Shown: positions 53,152 through 61,834 of the stretch, piece by piece | Layout: the number at the start of each line of letters is the position of its first letter | How positions within the stretch are numbered: the first letter of the stretch is position 1 | Position numbers and translations under genes: made by a program | Notes under the pieces: model-generated | What the model was told of the DNA's origin: nothing | The model's input: only the letters and a program-made list of their open reading frames with translations | The model's database searches: none | Assembly: GCF_023264675.1 (NCBI RefSeq) | Contig: NZ_JAHFVG010000007.1 | Location: forward strand, 1-64,000 | Origin: Rhodococcus sp. (in: high G+C Gram-positive bacteria) | Lineage (GTDB): Bacteria > Actinomycetota > Actinomycetes > Mycobacteriales > Mycobacteriaceae | DNA: 64,000 nucleotides | Direction: 5' to 3'

Positions 53152-53763
53152 ATGAATCCTTATCTCAGCGCGACAGTGAAGTGGTACGAAGCTATCGCCT
53201 CGGAAGGCCTCAACAATCCGAGTCCACACCGACGCAAGATTTGTCAGAACTACCTCGAGCACGCTGCGCTCGAGTACACCGACAGGTGGCCGGAGATCTT
53301 CACCCCGGAGCGGACGATCGACGAGCCTGTGTACAAGGTCCGGTGGGGTACCCCCGACACCGTGGTGTTCGACGGGCTGGATGCGGTGAAAGGCTTCTAC
53401 ACCGACCTGAAGGACGGTGGAGTCCTGACGAACCAGGACGAACTGTTGTCGGTGGCGGACTGGGGCTTTTCCTCCTTCTTGAAGATCAATCTCTTCCGTA
53501 CCGGAGCACAACTCGTCGAGCAGGGAATCGAGGTCGACGATCCCAACGGCGAGTACGTCATTCAGACTCCGTGTGCAATGTATTGGTTGTACGACGAGGA
53601 CGCCCGTCTCATCGGCGAAAACGTCTACGAGATGGAGCCTGGAACGGTCATCAAGCTGGACCCGGCAGACGTGGTCTCCGAGAACGACGTGTGGAAGCTC
53701 GTCGAACCGTACTTGCCGCGCGGCCGAGAGGTCGGCACCAGCGATGCGTTCAGCGGCCGCTGA
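53152..53763 (+). CDS. Unknown-family protein, paralogue A (NTF2/SnoaL-like candidate)
   Basis: A 203-aa protein that I cannot assign with certainty. ATG 53152. It has the segments HRRKICQNYLEHAALEY, VYKVRWGTPDT, LSVADWGFSSF, NLFRTGAQ, AMYWLYDEDA and EVGTSDAF, all shared with a second gene at 56672. The helix-then-beta pattern and size suggest a SnoaL/NTF2-like cone fold. No signal peptide or metal motif. It follows the IclR gene and a perfect inverted repeat. Confidence 0.75.
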   Translation: MNPYLSATVKWYEAIASEGLNNPSPHRRKICQNYLEHAALEYTDRWPEIFTPERTIDEPVYKVRWGTPDTVVFDGLDAVKGFYTDLKDGGVLTNQDELLSVADWGFSSFLKINLFRTGAQLVEQGIEVDDPNGEYVIQTPCAMYWLYDEDARLIGENVYEMEPGTVIKLDPADVVSENDVWKLVEPYLPRGREVGTSDAFSGR

Positions 53764-53780
53764 ACTGTTCTTGTCGGTAG

Positions 53781-53821
53781 ATACGAAGACCCACAGCCAT
53801 ATTGGCTGTGGGTTTTCGTAT
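53781..53821. terminator. Bidirectional intrinsic terminator
   Basis: Inner stem ACCCACAGCC (53789-53798) and GGCTGTGGGT (53804-53813) with a 5-nt loop followed by TTT. Outer flanks ATACGAA and TTCGTAT extend the palindrome. It lies between convergent genes, the unknown-family gene and the mycofactocin-type SDR. Confidence 0.85.
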
Positions 53822-53924
53822 CGAGAGATCTTCGACGGGCTTGCGCTGTCGTAGGATTCTCGACTGCGCCTCTACCTTTCTCCGGTTACGCCCCGCATGT
53901 CCTCCTCTCGGACCGCGGACCGGA

Positions 53925-54779
53925 CTACTTCATCCAGGTGCCCCAGCCGGCATCGACGACCAACGACTGGCCGGTGATGAACCGTGCTTCGTCCGACGCA
54001 AGGAACAGGGCTGCATTTGCTTGATCGACAGCCTCGACCCACGGGGTGTTCATCGGGTTCGTGGCCGCCATTGCCTTGTCGAGTTCTTCCTGCCACCGGT
54101 CACCGCTCGACTCCTTGAAAATCGGACCCACAAGGTCCTCGAGGGCCCATTCGGCCAACGGTGTACGCGTGTTTCCGGGGCAAATTGCGTTTGCGCGGAT
54201 ACCGTGCGGACCGAGTTCGACCGCGAGGTTCTTCATGAGACCGAGGACCCCGTGTTTGGCCGCAACGTAGTGCGCGATGCCCGCCATGGGGCTCAATCCA
54301 CCCAGGGACGAGGTCAGCACGATCGAGCCCCCGTCCCCCTGTTCGATCATGTGCGGTATCGCTGCCTTGACGGTGTGGAATGCGCCGGTGAGGTTGACGT
54401 CGATCATCGTCTGCCATTCGGCGTCGGTCAGTTCCCACACTTTGCCGGTCGAACCCGATCCAGCATTGACGATCACGACGTCGAGCCGACCGAATTCGCT
54501 CAATCCCTCCGCAACAACGAAATCGACCGCAGCTTGATCACGAGTATCGGCGACACGCGCGACGATTCGACGATCGAGGGCCTCGACCTGTGCCACGGTC
54601 TCGGCCAGGTCCTCTTCGGTGGCGAGGGGTACCGGGATGGTGTCGATGCCTGCACAGATGTCGAGGCCGATGATGTCGGCTCCTTCCTGCGCAAGACGGA
54701 CCGCGTGCGCGCGGCCCTGTCCGCGGGCGACGCCGGTGATAAGCACGACTTTGCCTGTCATGCGACCGTTTTCGACCAT
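53925..54779 (-). CDS. Mycofactocin-coupled SDR family oxidoreductase
   Basis: A 284-aa SDR; ATG 54779 follows an AAGGAG site. The Rossmann segment KVVLITGVARGQGRAHAVR and the following EEGADIIGLDIC-like stretch are characteristic of the mycofactocin-dependent subfamily, which keeps NAD(P) bound and passes electrons to mycofactocin. Catalytic Ser/Tyr/Lys are intact (LTSSLGG, HYVAAKHG). A likely role is oxidation of an alcohol released by the neighbouring hydrolase. No mycofactocin synthesis genes are in the window. Confidence 0.85.
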   Translation of the reverse strand: MVENGRMTGKVVLITGVARGQGRAHAVRLAQEGADIIGLDICAGIDTIPVPLATEEDLAETVAQVEALDRRIVARVADTRDQAAVDFVVAEGLSEFGRLDVVIVNAGSGSTGKVWELTDAEWQTMIDVNLTGAFHTVKAAIPHMIEQGDGGSIVLTSSLGGLSPMAGIAHYVAAKHGVLGLMKNLAVELGPHGIRANAICPGNTRTPLAEWALEDLVGPIFKESSGDRWQEELDKAMAATNPMNTPWVEAVDQANAALFLASDEARFITGQSLVVDAGWGTWMK

Positions 54780-54866
54780 GATGAATGAACTCCTTGGTTG
54801 CGTCCGATGTGTTTCGGACATGATTTTTCGGTGGTGGGGGAGTGGCTGCGTCAACGCCACTGCTTC

Positions 54867-56627
54867 TCAGCTGGCTTCGTTGACGATCAAGCGAGAGGGT
54901 GTGAGCTTGCCGTGATGGACTGTGTGGTCTGCGGCGATTGCTTCGTCCAGCGATCCCAATTCCGGAACGGTCTTGGTGTGCAGGTTTCGGCTGAACTGCG
55001 GGAAGTTGGCTCCAGCGATCATGATTCGAATCTTGTGGCCGGGTTCGAACGTGTGGGCTGTGTCGTGCAGTTGGACGGTGATCTCGGTAGGCGTACCCGG
55101 GGTGAGCCAGGAATCCGTGCCACCTTCGCGGTAGCGGGTTCGCAGTCCGCCCTCGCTCACGTTGTAGGCGAAGCCGTCGGGTTCGACGTCGACGAGTGTC
55201 ACGAGGATGTCGGCGTCGGGAGCAGTGCTGTCGAGATGGAGCACCACAGTGGATGTCCCGACGACCGTCAACGGGTTCTGCAGGGTCTCGGAGGTATACA
55301 CGAGCACATCTTGGCGTCCGTCGACTGCGCGTTGGTCCTGGATTCCGTCGGGCCCTTGGAACGGCGCACCGAGGGCGCCGCCGCAGGTCGGGAAGGGGTC
55401 GTGCGGATCGGCGTGGAACGTGTCGGCGCCACTGTCTGCACCGTCACCGGTAAGTAGCAAGTGCCCGTTACCACTGGCGGATCGCGCGTCGCCCTGGGAA
55501 GTCAGGTGCAGTGCGCGAGCGGTGGACGCAGGCGGCCAGCTCGGTGCCTCCGCCCAGGTGTCCTGACCCTCGATGTAATAGCGGACCGGTTCGCCGGTCA
55601 ACCACGCGAGACCGAGGGGGTAAGCCGAGCCGTCACCTCCGCGGAGATGGATGTCGAACCATGCCGCAAGGAGTGGGCCCCAGCCGAGAGGGCCGGCGGG
55701 GGTGGACGTGTCGGGAAGTTCGCGTGCGCCTGTTGCCCCCGAGTAGGGTCCGCGATGGGTCCAAGGTCCGGCGATGAATCGATGCTTGGGGTTGTCTTCG
55801 AGATCTTCGGCCAATGCGAATTGCGCGGGCCCGATGAAGTCGCGGTAGCCGCCGATCTGCAGTAGGGCAACGTCCCCGACATCTGGGTCCTTGGAGAGCG
55901 TCACGCCCTTGTGAAGGGGGGATTCCGTTGCATCGCTGAGCCATTCCTCCCAGTGCGGGGTGACGGCCGAGTCGTCCAAACCGTCGATCGAATTCAGGGG
56001 CAGTGTTTCCCACGCCTGCTGGAGATTGCCCATACCGTTGAGGATCCGCCCGATCAGATCCGCTGTAGCGCTCGGACTGTCGAGTCGCTTGGCGGTGTCG
56101 ATGGCCATCATCAGTGCGTACCAGGTCATGAAGCTGACCTGCAGCAGACCGCCGGATGATTTGACCTCGAGGTCGGGCCCGGAGATGAACGCGACAGCGG
56201 CGCGCAGACTCGGGGGTCTGGCGGCAATCGCCTTGTAGGTGGTGATCCCCATGCCGGACGACCCGTACATTCCGACATCGCCGGTGCTCCAGGGCTGGGA
56301 AGCTGCCCATTCGACGGTGTCGTACCCGTCGTCGGTGTCTTGGTGGAAGCCCTCCCACACGCCGTCGGATTCGCCGCGACCGCGAGTGTCCTGCACGATG
56401 ACGGCGTAGCCCTGCCTTGCCAACCAGGCCGGGTCGACGATGACCATCGAGCCCATGCCTTCGTCGGTGCGGCCGTACGGGTTTCGCTGCAGGATGACAG
56501 GCCATTTGTCATCGCCGGCGGGTCGGTACACGTCTGCGATCAGGCGCACGCCATCGCGTGTTTTGATCTCGACAGCGAAGTCGACGACCAGTTTCGTTGG
56601 TGCAGTGGGCGTTGCGCTAACCGGCAT
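54867..56627 (-). CDS. CocE/NonD family hydrolase (X-Pro peptidase S15 fold)
   Basis: A 586-aa serine hydrolase starting at ATG 56627 with a GGAG site; an ATG four codons earlier has none. Layout: alpha/beta-hydrolase core with nucleophile in MYGSSGMG (Ser124), RNPYGRTDEGMG and VQDTRGRGESDG blocks, a helical cap, and a C-terminal jelly-roll domain (LHLDSTAPDADILVTLVDVE). The family contains cocaine esterase and glutaryl acylases. Expected to cleave an ester or amide substrate for the cluster. Confidence 0.87.
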   Translation of the reverse strand: MPVSATPTAPTKLVVDFAVEIKTRDGVRLIADVYRPAGDDKWPVILQRNPYGRTDEGMGSMVIVDPAWLARQGYAVIVQDTRGRGESDGVWEGFHQDTDDGYDTVEWAASQPWSTGDVGMYGSSGMGITTYKAIAARPPSLRAAVAFISGPDLEVKSSGGLLQVSFMTWYALMMAIDTAKRLDSPSATADLIGRILNGMGNLQQAWETLPLNSIDGLDDSAVTPHWEEWLSDATESPLHKGVTLSKDPDVGDVALLQIGGYRDFIGPAQFALAEDLEDNPKHRFIAGPWTHRGPYSGATGARELPDTSTPAGPLGWGPLLAAWFDIHLRGGDGSAYPLGLAWLTGEPVRYYIEGQDTWAEAPSWPPASTARALHLTSQGDARSASGNGHLLLTGDGADSGADTFHADPHDPFPTCGGALGAPFQGPDGIQDQRAVDGRQDVLVYTSETLQNPLTVVGTSTVVLHLDSTAPDADILVTLVDVEPDGFAYNVSEGGLRTRYREGGTDSWLTPGTPTEITVQLHDTAHTFEPGHKIRIMIAGANFPQFSRNLHTKTVPELGSLDEAIAADHTVHHGKLTPSRLIVNEAS

Positions 56628-56671
56628 GAGATTCTCCATTTTTCTGGATGAGTTCTTACGGTGGGCCGAAG

Positions 56672-57301
56672 TCAGCGATTGCGGAAGGCGTCGCTACTGC
56701 CGACTTCGGCGGTGGCCGGCAGATACGGCTTGATCAACCGTTCGAGGTCCTCGACCGAAACCCAGTCCTCTTCGGACACGGGTATGACGGCGGGCGGCTC
56801 CATTTCGTACACGTGTTCCCCGATCAGCAGGGCGTTCTCGTCGTACAGCCAATACATCGCAGTCTTGGTGGCAACCGAGTACAGGCCCTCGGGTTCGACC
56901 TCGCCCTCTTTCGCGAAACCCTCCTCGACAACCTGCGCGCCCGTGCGGAACAGGTTGCTGGTGTGGAAGGACGAGAAGCCCCAGTCGGCGACCGACAGGA
57001 GTTCGTTCTCATTCGTCAGCGCTCCACCCGACGCCTTCAGTGTCGAGTAGAACTGATCGATCACGGTCTCGGTGCCCTCGTACGTGATGGTCTCCGGTGT
57101 TCCCCATCGCACCTTGTACAGCGGGTTGGCGACGGTGCGCTGCGGTGTGAAGATTTCGCGCCAGCGATCGTTGCTGTACTCGAGGGCTGCGTGTTCGAGG
57201 TAGTTCTGGCAGATCTTTCTGCGGTGTTCGCTCGGGTTCTCGCGGCCTTCGCGCGCGATGTTCTCGTACCATTCGACCGTCAGATCGTAATATTTGCTCA
57301 C
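56672..57301 (-). CDS. Unknown-family protein, paralogue B
   Basis: A 209-aa paralogue of the 53152 gene, GTG start at 57301 with GAAGGGA upstream; frames extend further but lack similarity. Shared blocks: HRRKICQNYLEHAALEYS, YKVRWGTPETI, LSVADWGFSSF, NLFRTGAQVVEEG, AMYWLYDENALLIGEHVYEMEP and EVGSSDAFRNR; well over half of the aligned residues look identical. First in a minus-strand run with the CocE-type hydrolase and the mycofactocin SDR (gaps 44 bp and 87 bp). Function unknown. Confidence 0.75.
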   Translation of the reverse strand: MSKYYDLTVEWYENIAREGRENPSEHRRKICQNYLEHAALEYSNDRWREIFTPQRTVANPLYKVRWGTPETITYEGTETVIDQFYSTLKASGGALTNENELLSVADWGFSSFHTSNLFRTGAQVVEEGFAKEGEVEPEGLYSVATKTAMYWLYDENALLIGEHVYEMEPPAVIPVSEEDWVSVEDLERLIKPYLPATAEVGSSDAFRNR

Positions 57302-57582
57302 GTTTCTGTTCCCTTCGATAAGTGCTCGATGCGCCTGCTGCAGCGTCGCCGGCCGCTGGGGCGTAGCACTGCTGAAGAATCCGCTTGCTCCGCGAACCCA
57401 CTGGGTGACTATGACTTGCACCTGTTGACGAAGTTAACAACGGTTGTGCGGTATGTCAACGGTCACATTCGTTGGTGGTAAGTTGCACTGACTGACGGCA
57501 AGTTCTATTGAATGACACTCAACAAGTAGATCTCGGCGAATGGGATCGCTCGCGTGCATTCGCACCTCACGAAGGAGTTCTC
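57302..57582. promoter_or_regulatory. Divergent promoter region with GTTGAC...GTCAAC arms
   Basis: A 281-bp gap between divergent units. Arms GTTGAC (57424-57429) and GTCAAC (57455-57460) are complementary; other short repeats (CACTGACTGAC) lie nearby. The ribosome-binding site GAAGGAG at 57570-57576 serves the SDR gene at 57583. A candidate IclR or other regulator site. Confidence 0.4.
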
Positions 57583-58383
57583 ATGGCTAGATTCGACGGC
57601 AAAGTTGTCATCGTGACCGGCGCGGGGTCGATCGCGGAAGGCTGGGGCAACGGGCGGGCAACGAGCGCGTTGTACGCGGAGGAGGGCGCCCGACTGGTCC
57701 TGGTCGATCGCAACGAGGAGGCCTTGGCTCGCACCGCGGAAATCGTCGAAGCGCGGGGCGCCGAGTGCATCACAGTTACGTGCGACGTGTCGAACGCCGA
57801 GGGTGTCGCGACGTACGTCGACTCGGCGGTAACTGCCTTCGGGAAGGTCGACATTCTGCAGGCGAATGTGGGCATCGGCTCCATCGGTAGCCTGCTCGAC
57901 TACGAGCAGTCCAAGTGGGAGTTGATGTTTCGTGTGAATGTCACAAGCCTGTTCCTGGCCGCCAAGGCGGTAGTCCCGCATATGAAGAGTGCTGGCGGCG
58001 GATCGATCGTGAACGTCTCTTCGATCGCGTCGATGCGCTCGGTCGGGCAGCCTTTCGCTGCTTATTCCTCCAGCAAGGCCGCAGCCAACCAACTGGTCCG
58101 CGCTTTGGCTGTCGAGTTCGCCCCGGACAACATCAGGTTCAATTCGGTGGTCGTCGGCTTCGTCGACACGCCGACCGTGGCGGTCGCCTATCGCAACCTC
58201 GATGCGGAAACGAGGTCGGGGCTCAATGACCAGCGGGCCGCGACGGTTCCTCTGAAGAGGCAGGGCAGCGCCTGGGATATCGCGAGGGCGAGCGCGTACC
58301 TCGCCTCGGACGAAGCGCAGTTCGTGACGGGCACCGAGATAGTCGTGGATGGGGGCCTGACCAACACCGCAGCACGCGTGTGA
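57583..58383 (+). CDS. Short-chain dehydrogenase/reductase
   Basis: A 266-aa SDR. ATG 57583 after GAAGGAG; the longer frame adds sequence without similarity. The cofactor loop is extended (TGAGSIAEGWGNGRATSALYAEEGA), compared with the usual TGxxxGxG. Catalytic Ser (NVSSIAS) and YSSSKAA are present, and the end VTGTEIVVDGGLTN is typical. Probably an alcohol or hydroxyacyl-CoA dehydrogenase of the cluster. Confidence 0.87.
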   Translation: MARFDGKVVIVTGAGSIAEGWGNGRATSALYAEEGARLVLVDRNEEALARTAEIVEARGAECITVTCDVSNAEGVATYVDSAVTAFGKVDILQANVGIGSIGSLLDYEQSKWELMFRVNVTSLFLAAKAVVPHMKSAGGGSIVNVSSIASMRSVGQPFAAYSSSKAAANQLVRALAVEFAPDNIRFNSVVVGFVDTPTVAVAYRNLDAETRSGLNDQRAATVPLKRQGSAWDIARASAYLASDEAQFVTGTEIVVDGGLTNTAARV

Positions 58384-58392
58384 AACAAGTCC

Positions 58393-58427
58393 GGCGGGAG
58401 TCGGGTGACCATCACCCGACTCCCGCC
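58393..58427. terminator. Bidirectional terminator, 16-bp perfect stem
   Basis: GGCGGGAGTCGGGTGA (58393-58408) and TCACCCGACTCCCGCC (58412-58427) form a perfect 16-bp stem with a 3-nt loop. It separates two convergent genes; no T tract, so it may act through a strong GC hairpin. Confidence 0.85.
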
Positions 58428-58428
58428 A

Positions 58429-59004
58429 TCAGGTTTCTGGTAGCTCGCCCTCGTCTGGCCAGCTCGGCAAGTACGGCTCCGACGCGACGCGGGCGGCGTT
58501 GAGGAACCCGGCGACCATCCGGTAGAGCCCGACCAGCATCAGCAGTTCCACGAGTTCGGCGTTTTCCAGGCGAGCGGACGCGTTCGTCCATGTCGAGTCC
58601 GACACGTCGACGTCGCGAAGCACCTCGTCAGCGAACGTCAAGAGTGTGTAGTCGCGGTCGGCCCACCCCTCCAGACTGTTCTGAGCCAGGCGCACGATCT
58701 CTGTTTCGGTGACCCCGGCGTCGCGCCCGATCAGAACGTGTTGACCCCACTCGTAGGCGGCACTGCATCTCCACGCGACTCTCAGCACGACTATTTCCCT
58801 GTCCCGGGCGGGCAGAGAGCCGTGTGCGAGGAATGTCCCGGCGAACACGTTGAACCGTTTGAGCAGTCGAGGATGTTGAGCCAGGGTCGTGAAAATGTTG
58901 AGCGGCTTGCCCGTTGGATCGGACAGCGTTTTCGACAGTGTCTCCTGCAGCTCGGCGCTTGCTGCGTCGACCGTCGGGATTCTCGGGGGTAGCTGTTCGG
59001 TCAT
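58429..59004 (-). CDS. Carboxymuconolactone decarboxylase family protein (copy B)
   Basis: A 191-aa AhpD-fold protein, ATG 59004 with a GAGAGGG site. Family blocks: FTTLAQHPRLLKRFNVFAGTFLAHGSLPARDREIVVLRVAWRC and EWGQHVLIGRDAGVTETEIVRLA, including the conserved His. A single Cys (RCSAAYEWGQH) replaces the AhpD CxxC pair, so peroxidase activity is unlikely. It is divergent from the CoA-transferase gene. Confidence 0.82.
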   Translation of the reverse strand: MTEQLPPRIPTVDAASAELQETLSKTLSDPTGKPLNIFTTLAQHPRLLKRFNVFAGTFLAHGSLPARDREIVVLRVAWRCSAAYEWGQHVLIGRDAGVTETEIVRLAQNSLEGWADRDYTLLTFADEVLRDVDVSDSTWTNASARLENAELVELLMLVGLYRMVAGFLNAARVASEPYLPSWPDEGELPET

Positions 59005-59061
59005 CTCGACCCTCTCTCCGGCGCACCGCTTCTTGACAGCGGGTGCGCGACTCATCACACT

Positions 59062-59086
59062 ATAGCTACTGAGCGGCAGTAGTTAT
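59062..59086. promoter_or_regulatory. Operator-like inverted repeat before copy B and CoA-transferase
   Basis: Arms ATAGCTACTG (59062-59071) and CAGTAGTTAT (59077-59086) with a 5-bp centre match at nine of ten positions, in the 203-bp divergent gap. The heptamers CAGTAGC and AACTACT on the minus strand also occur at the 46.24-kb operator in the reverse order. Confidence 0.5.
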
Positions 59087-59207
59087 CATTCATCGGTAAT
59101 TGGCTTGTCGCTAGGACAGTGCATTCAACCGCGACCGAGACGAATCGGCAGTCGAAACGGACCCCGACCGATGTCGGAACCCGACAGTGCAGATGAAGGA
59201 GCCAGCA

Positions 59208-60380
59208 GTGACAACACCGTTGAACGATATTCGAGTTCTGGAACTCGGTCACGCGTTAGCCGGACCCTTTGCCTCGGTGATGATGGGTGATTTCGGTGCA
59301 GACATCATCAAGATCGAGCGTCCGGGGGTCGGGGACAGTCTGCGGAGTATGGGTCCCCAACGCGGGGGCAAGGGCATCTGGTGGACGGTGACCGGGCGCA
59401 ACAAGCGGTCGGTGTGCATCGATATCAAGACACCCGAAGGACTCGAACTGGTTCGGGAATTGGTCGCGGTGAGTGACGTCGTCGTCGAAAATTTTCGTCC
59501 TGGAGTGTTGGAGCGATTGGGACTGGGTTACGACGACCTCTGTGCCGTCAAACCGGATCTGATCATGCTGAGAGTTTCGGGGTTCGGTCAAACCGGCCCG
59601 TACAGTCATCGCGGTGGTTTCGGCAAGATTGCCGAGGCATTCAGCGGCGCTACGCATCTGACTGGTCCAGCCGACGATGTCCCCGTGCATCCAGGGTATT
59701 CGCTCGGCGACGCGGCAACCGGTTTGATGGGTGCCTACGGAATCATGGTCGCCCTTCATCATCGCGACCGAACTGGCCGCGGACAGCAGATCGACCTCGC
59801 GCTCTACGAACCACTCTTGCGCATGATCGAGTGGCAGGTACCGATTCACGACGCAAGCGGGACCTCTCCGATGCGCAACGGACCTCGCTTCCCGTTCGAT
59901 GGAGCCTTCATCACCGACATCTGCCGCACTGAGGACGGCGAGGGCATCGTAGTGTCGGCCGCGACGACTCAGTCCCTGACTTCGCTCCGGCGACTTCTCG
60001 TCGACGCAGGCATGTTGGCCGACATGGCCGCAGGAGAAGGTGATGTCGTCGACGCCTTGCGGGCATGGACGCTCCGCCACACTCGCGACACGGCTCTCAA
60101 AGCCCTACACGATGCCAACGTCGTCGCGGGCGAGATCTACACCGCAGCCGACATCGGCCAGGATCCGCACATGGCCGCACGCCGAAACCTGGTGACCGTG
60201 GAGGATAACGGCCACGAGGTCCGGATGCCTGGTGTCATCCCGCAGATGACCGACTCGCCTGGGCGAGTGGCGTGGGCGGGCCAAGACCTGGGCGCCCAAA
60301 CCGACGATGTCCTACGCGGCGTCCTTGCGCTCGACGACGACCGCATCGCGCGGCTGCACGATACTGGAGTAGTGAGCTGA
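59208..60380 (+). CDS. Type III CoA-transferase (CaiB/BaiF family)
   Basis: A 390-aa CoA-transferase; GTG 59208 is preferred because GAAGGAG is 7 bases upstream, while an ATG 21 bases earlier overlaps that site. Features: VLELGHALAGPFASVMMGDFGADIIKIE, NKRSVCIDIKTPEGLELVRE, VENFRPG and the catalytic Asp in PGYSLGDAATG. It would transfer CoA from a donor thioester to a pathway acid. It precedes the thiolase-like gene by 70 bp. Confidence 0.9.
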   Translation: MTTPLNDIRVLELGHALAGPFASVMMGDFGADIIKIERPGVGDSLRSMGPQRGGKGIWWTVTGRNKRSVCIDIKTPEGLELVRELVAVSDVVVENFRPGVLERLGLGYDDLCAVKPDLIMLRVSGFGQTGPYSHRGGFGKIAEAFSGATHLTGPADDVPVHPGYSLGDAATGLMGAYGIMVALHHRDRTGRGQQIDLALYEPLLRMIEWQVPIHDASGTSPMRNGPRFPFDGAFITDICRTEDGEGIVVSAATTQSLTSLRRLLVDAGMLADMAAGEGDVVDALRAWTLRHTRDTALKALHDANVVAGEIYTAADIGQDPHMAARRNLVTVEDNGHEVRMPGVIPQMTDSPGRVAWAGQDLGAQTDDVLRGVLALDDDRIARLHDTGVVS

Positions 60381-60450
60381 ACAGATGCGCCGGTCTGGAC
60401 GCTGATCTGTTCGAAACCATAATTTCCCTGACCTTCTAGGAGTTCGTCCG

Positions 60451-61599
60451 ATGTCCACAGTGCGTATCGCCGGCGCTGCCACAACCACCTTCGGTCGCCA
60501 TATGGACTCGACCCTGGCCGACTTGTCGAAGAACGCAGTGAGGGCTGCCCTCGATGACGCAGGAATGAAACCAGATCAGGTGGATGCCGTGGTGTTCTCG
60601 AACGCCGCAGAAGGTGTTCTGCGCGGACAAGAGATGATTCGCGCTCAGGTCAGTCTCCGAGACTCGGGACTCGACGGTCTGCCGATGTTCAATACCGAGA
60701 ACGCATGTGCATCCGGTAGTAGTGCAGTGCATCTGGCCTGGAACATGCTGTTGGCGGGTCGTGTGGGTACAGTCCTCGTCGTGGGCGCAGAGAAACTGCA
60801 TCACGAAGACAAGCAGCGATCGTTCGATGCCATCGAATCAGGTGTCGACCGGTCGTTGCCGCCAGTTGAAGCGGTGCAAGGCTCGGTCATGATGTCTTCG
60901 TACGCCGAAGAAGCGAATGCATACGCCGAAAGCTACGGCGACGTCGACGAGGCGCTCACGGCTATTGCGATCAAGAATCGAGACTTCGCGTCGCGCAACG
61001 ATTTTGCGCAGTTCAGAACGCCCATCACGACGGCCGACGTTGCCTCGAGCCGCATGGTCGCACCGCCGTTACGTCTGTTGATGTGTTCGCCTCTGACCGA
61101 CGGCGCCGCAGCACTGGTGATGACAACCTCTGCAGATGCACAGGGGCCGACACTGGTCAGCAGTCACGTCAGCAGTCACGCAACGGGTCAGTCCGTCGTG
61201 GAGATGTCCGTGCGCAGGATTTACGAGGAAACAGGCAGTAATGCAGGCGATTTCAATGTATTTCAATTGCACGATGCCAGTGCGATCGCGGAGCTGCTCC
61301 AGTACGAACAAATCGGTCTCGCGCCTGTAGGGAAAGCGCGCGAGCTGATTCTCGACGGTCGCACAGGCTTTTCAGGGGACAGGCCGGTCAACACCGACGG
61401 TGGGTTGATGAGCAGGGGCCACGCACTCGGCGCGACAGGGGTTGCACAGATCGTCGAGCTGACGCGTCAGCTGCGGGGGATCGCGGACGGACGCCAAATC
61501 GAGGGTGCCACATCGGCACTGGCGGTCAACGCCGGGGGATGGATGGGTCATGACTACGCGACCTGCGTCGCGACGATGCTTGTAGCTGGGGCCAACTGA
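60451..61599 (+). CDS. Thiolase-family protein (SCP-x/lipid-transfer type)
   Basis: A 382-aa thiolase-fold protein. The catalytic Cys is in NTENACASGSSAVHLA; the second active-site parts are VNTDGGLMSRGHALGATG (His) and NAGGWMGHDYATCVATM. The region between is shorter than in acetyl-CoA acetyltransferases and resembles SCP-x type thiolases or KSIII-like aldolase/thiolase partners. Likely final chain cleavage of the pathway. ATG after CTAGGAG-like sequence. Confidence 0.85.
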   Translation: MSTVRIAGAATTTFGRHMDSTLADLSKNAVRAALDDAGMKPDQVDAVVFSNAAEGVLRGQEMIRAQVSLRDSGLDGLPMFNTENACASGSSAVHLAWNMLLAGRVGTVLVVGAEKLHHEDKQRSFDAIESGVDRSLPPVEAVQGSVMMSSYAEEANAYAESYGDVDEALTAIAIKNRDFASRNDFAQFRTPITTADVASSRMVAPPLRLLMCSPLTDGAAALVMTTSADAQGPTLVSSHVSSHATGQSVVEMSVRRIYEETGSNAGDFNVFQLHDASAIAELLQYEQIGLAPVGKARELILDGRTGFSGDRPVNTDGGLMSRGHALGATGVAQIVELTRQLRGIADGRQIEGATSALAVNAGGWMGHDYATCVATMLVAGAN

Positions 61600-61630
61600 C
61601 CGACTGACCGACTGACCGACTGACCGACTG
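61596..61630. repeat. 8-bp tandem repeat (CTGACCGA, four copies)
   Basis: Four exact copies of CTGACCGA (61596-61627) plus CTG, beginning over the thiolase stop codon, so the stop (TGA at 61597-61599) is inside the first unit. Simple slippage-prone sequence. Confidence 0.9.
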
Positions 61631-61759
61631 GGCTGCTCGTCTGCCCGACGAGTCAGCGGGCGTGGAGGCCGTCAAAGATCCGTGGCGACCGCACCACCGA
61701 ATGCCTCTGGCCTTGACACTCGGGTGCGGCATGCTTCCCGGATCGCGCCGTTCGTGGAA

Positions 61760-61834
61760 ACGCGTGCTCGTCGGTGCTCGTCGCCGAAAACTCGGTTTCG
61801 AAGAACTCTTCATCGAAGAAGTCTTACCACGCAG
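61760..61834 (-). pseudogene. 3'-remnant of a carboxymuconolactone decarboxylase-like gene
   Basis: Read on the minus strand past the SDR stop, this region encodes LTAW-stop-DFFDEEFFETEF, which matches the C-terminus of copy A at 45748 (LTALQDFFDEEFFATEF), also in DNA sequence (gaagaactcttc plus aagtctt words). Only the last 15-20 codons are recognisable; the frame then runs into unrelated sequence. It appears to be the scar of a deletion or recombination that fused the SDR gene's end to an old gene tail. Confidence 0.65.
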
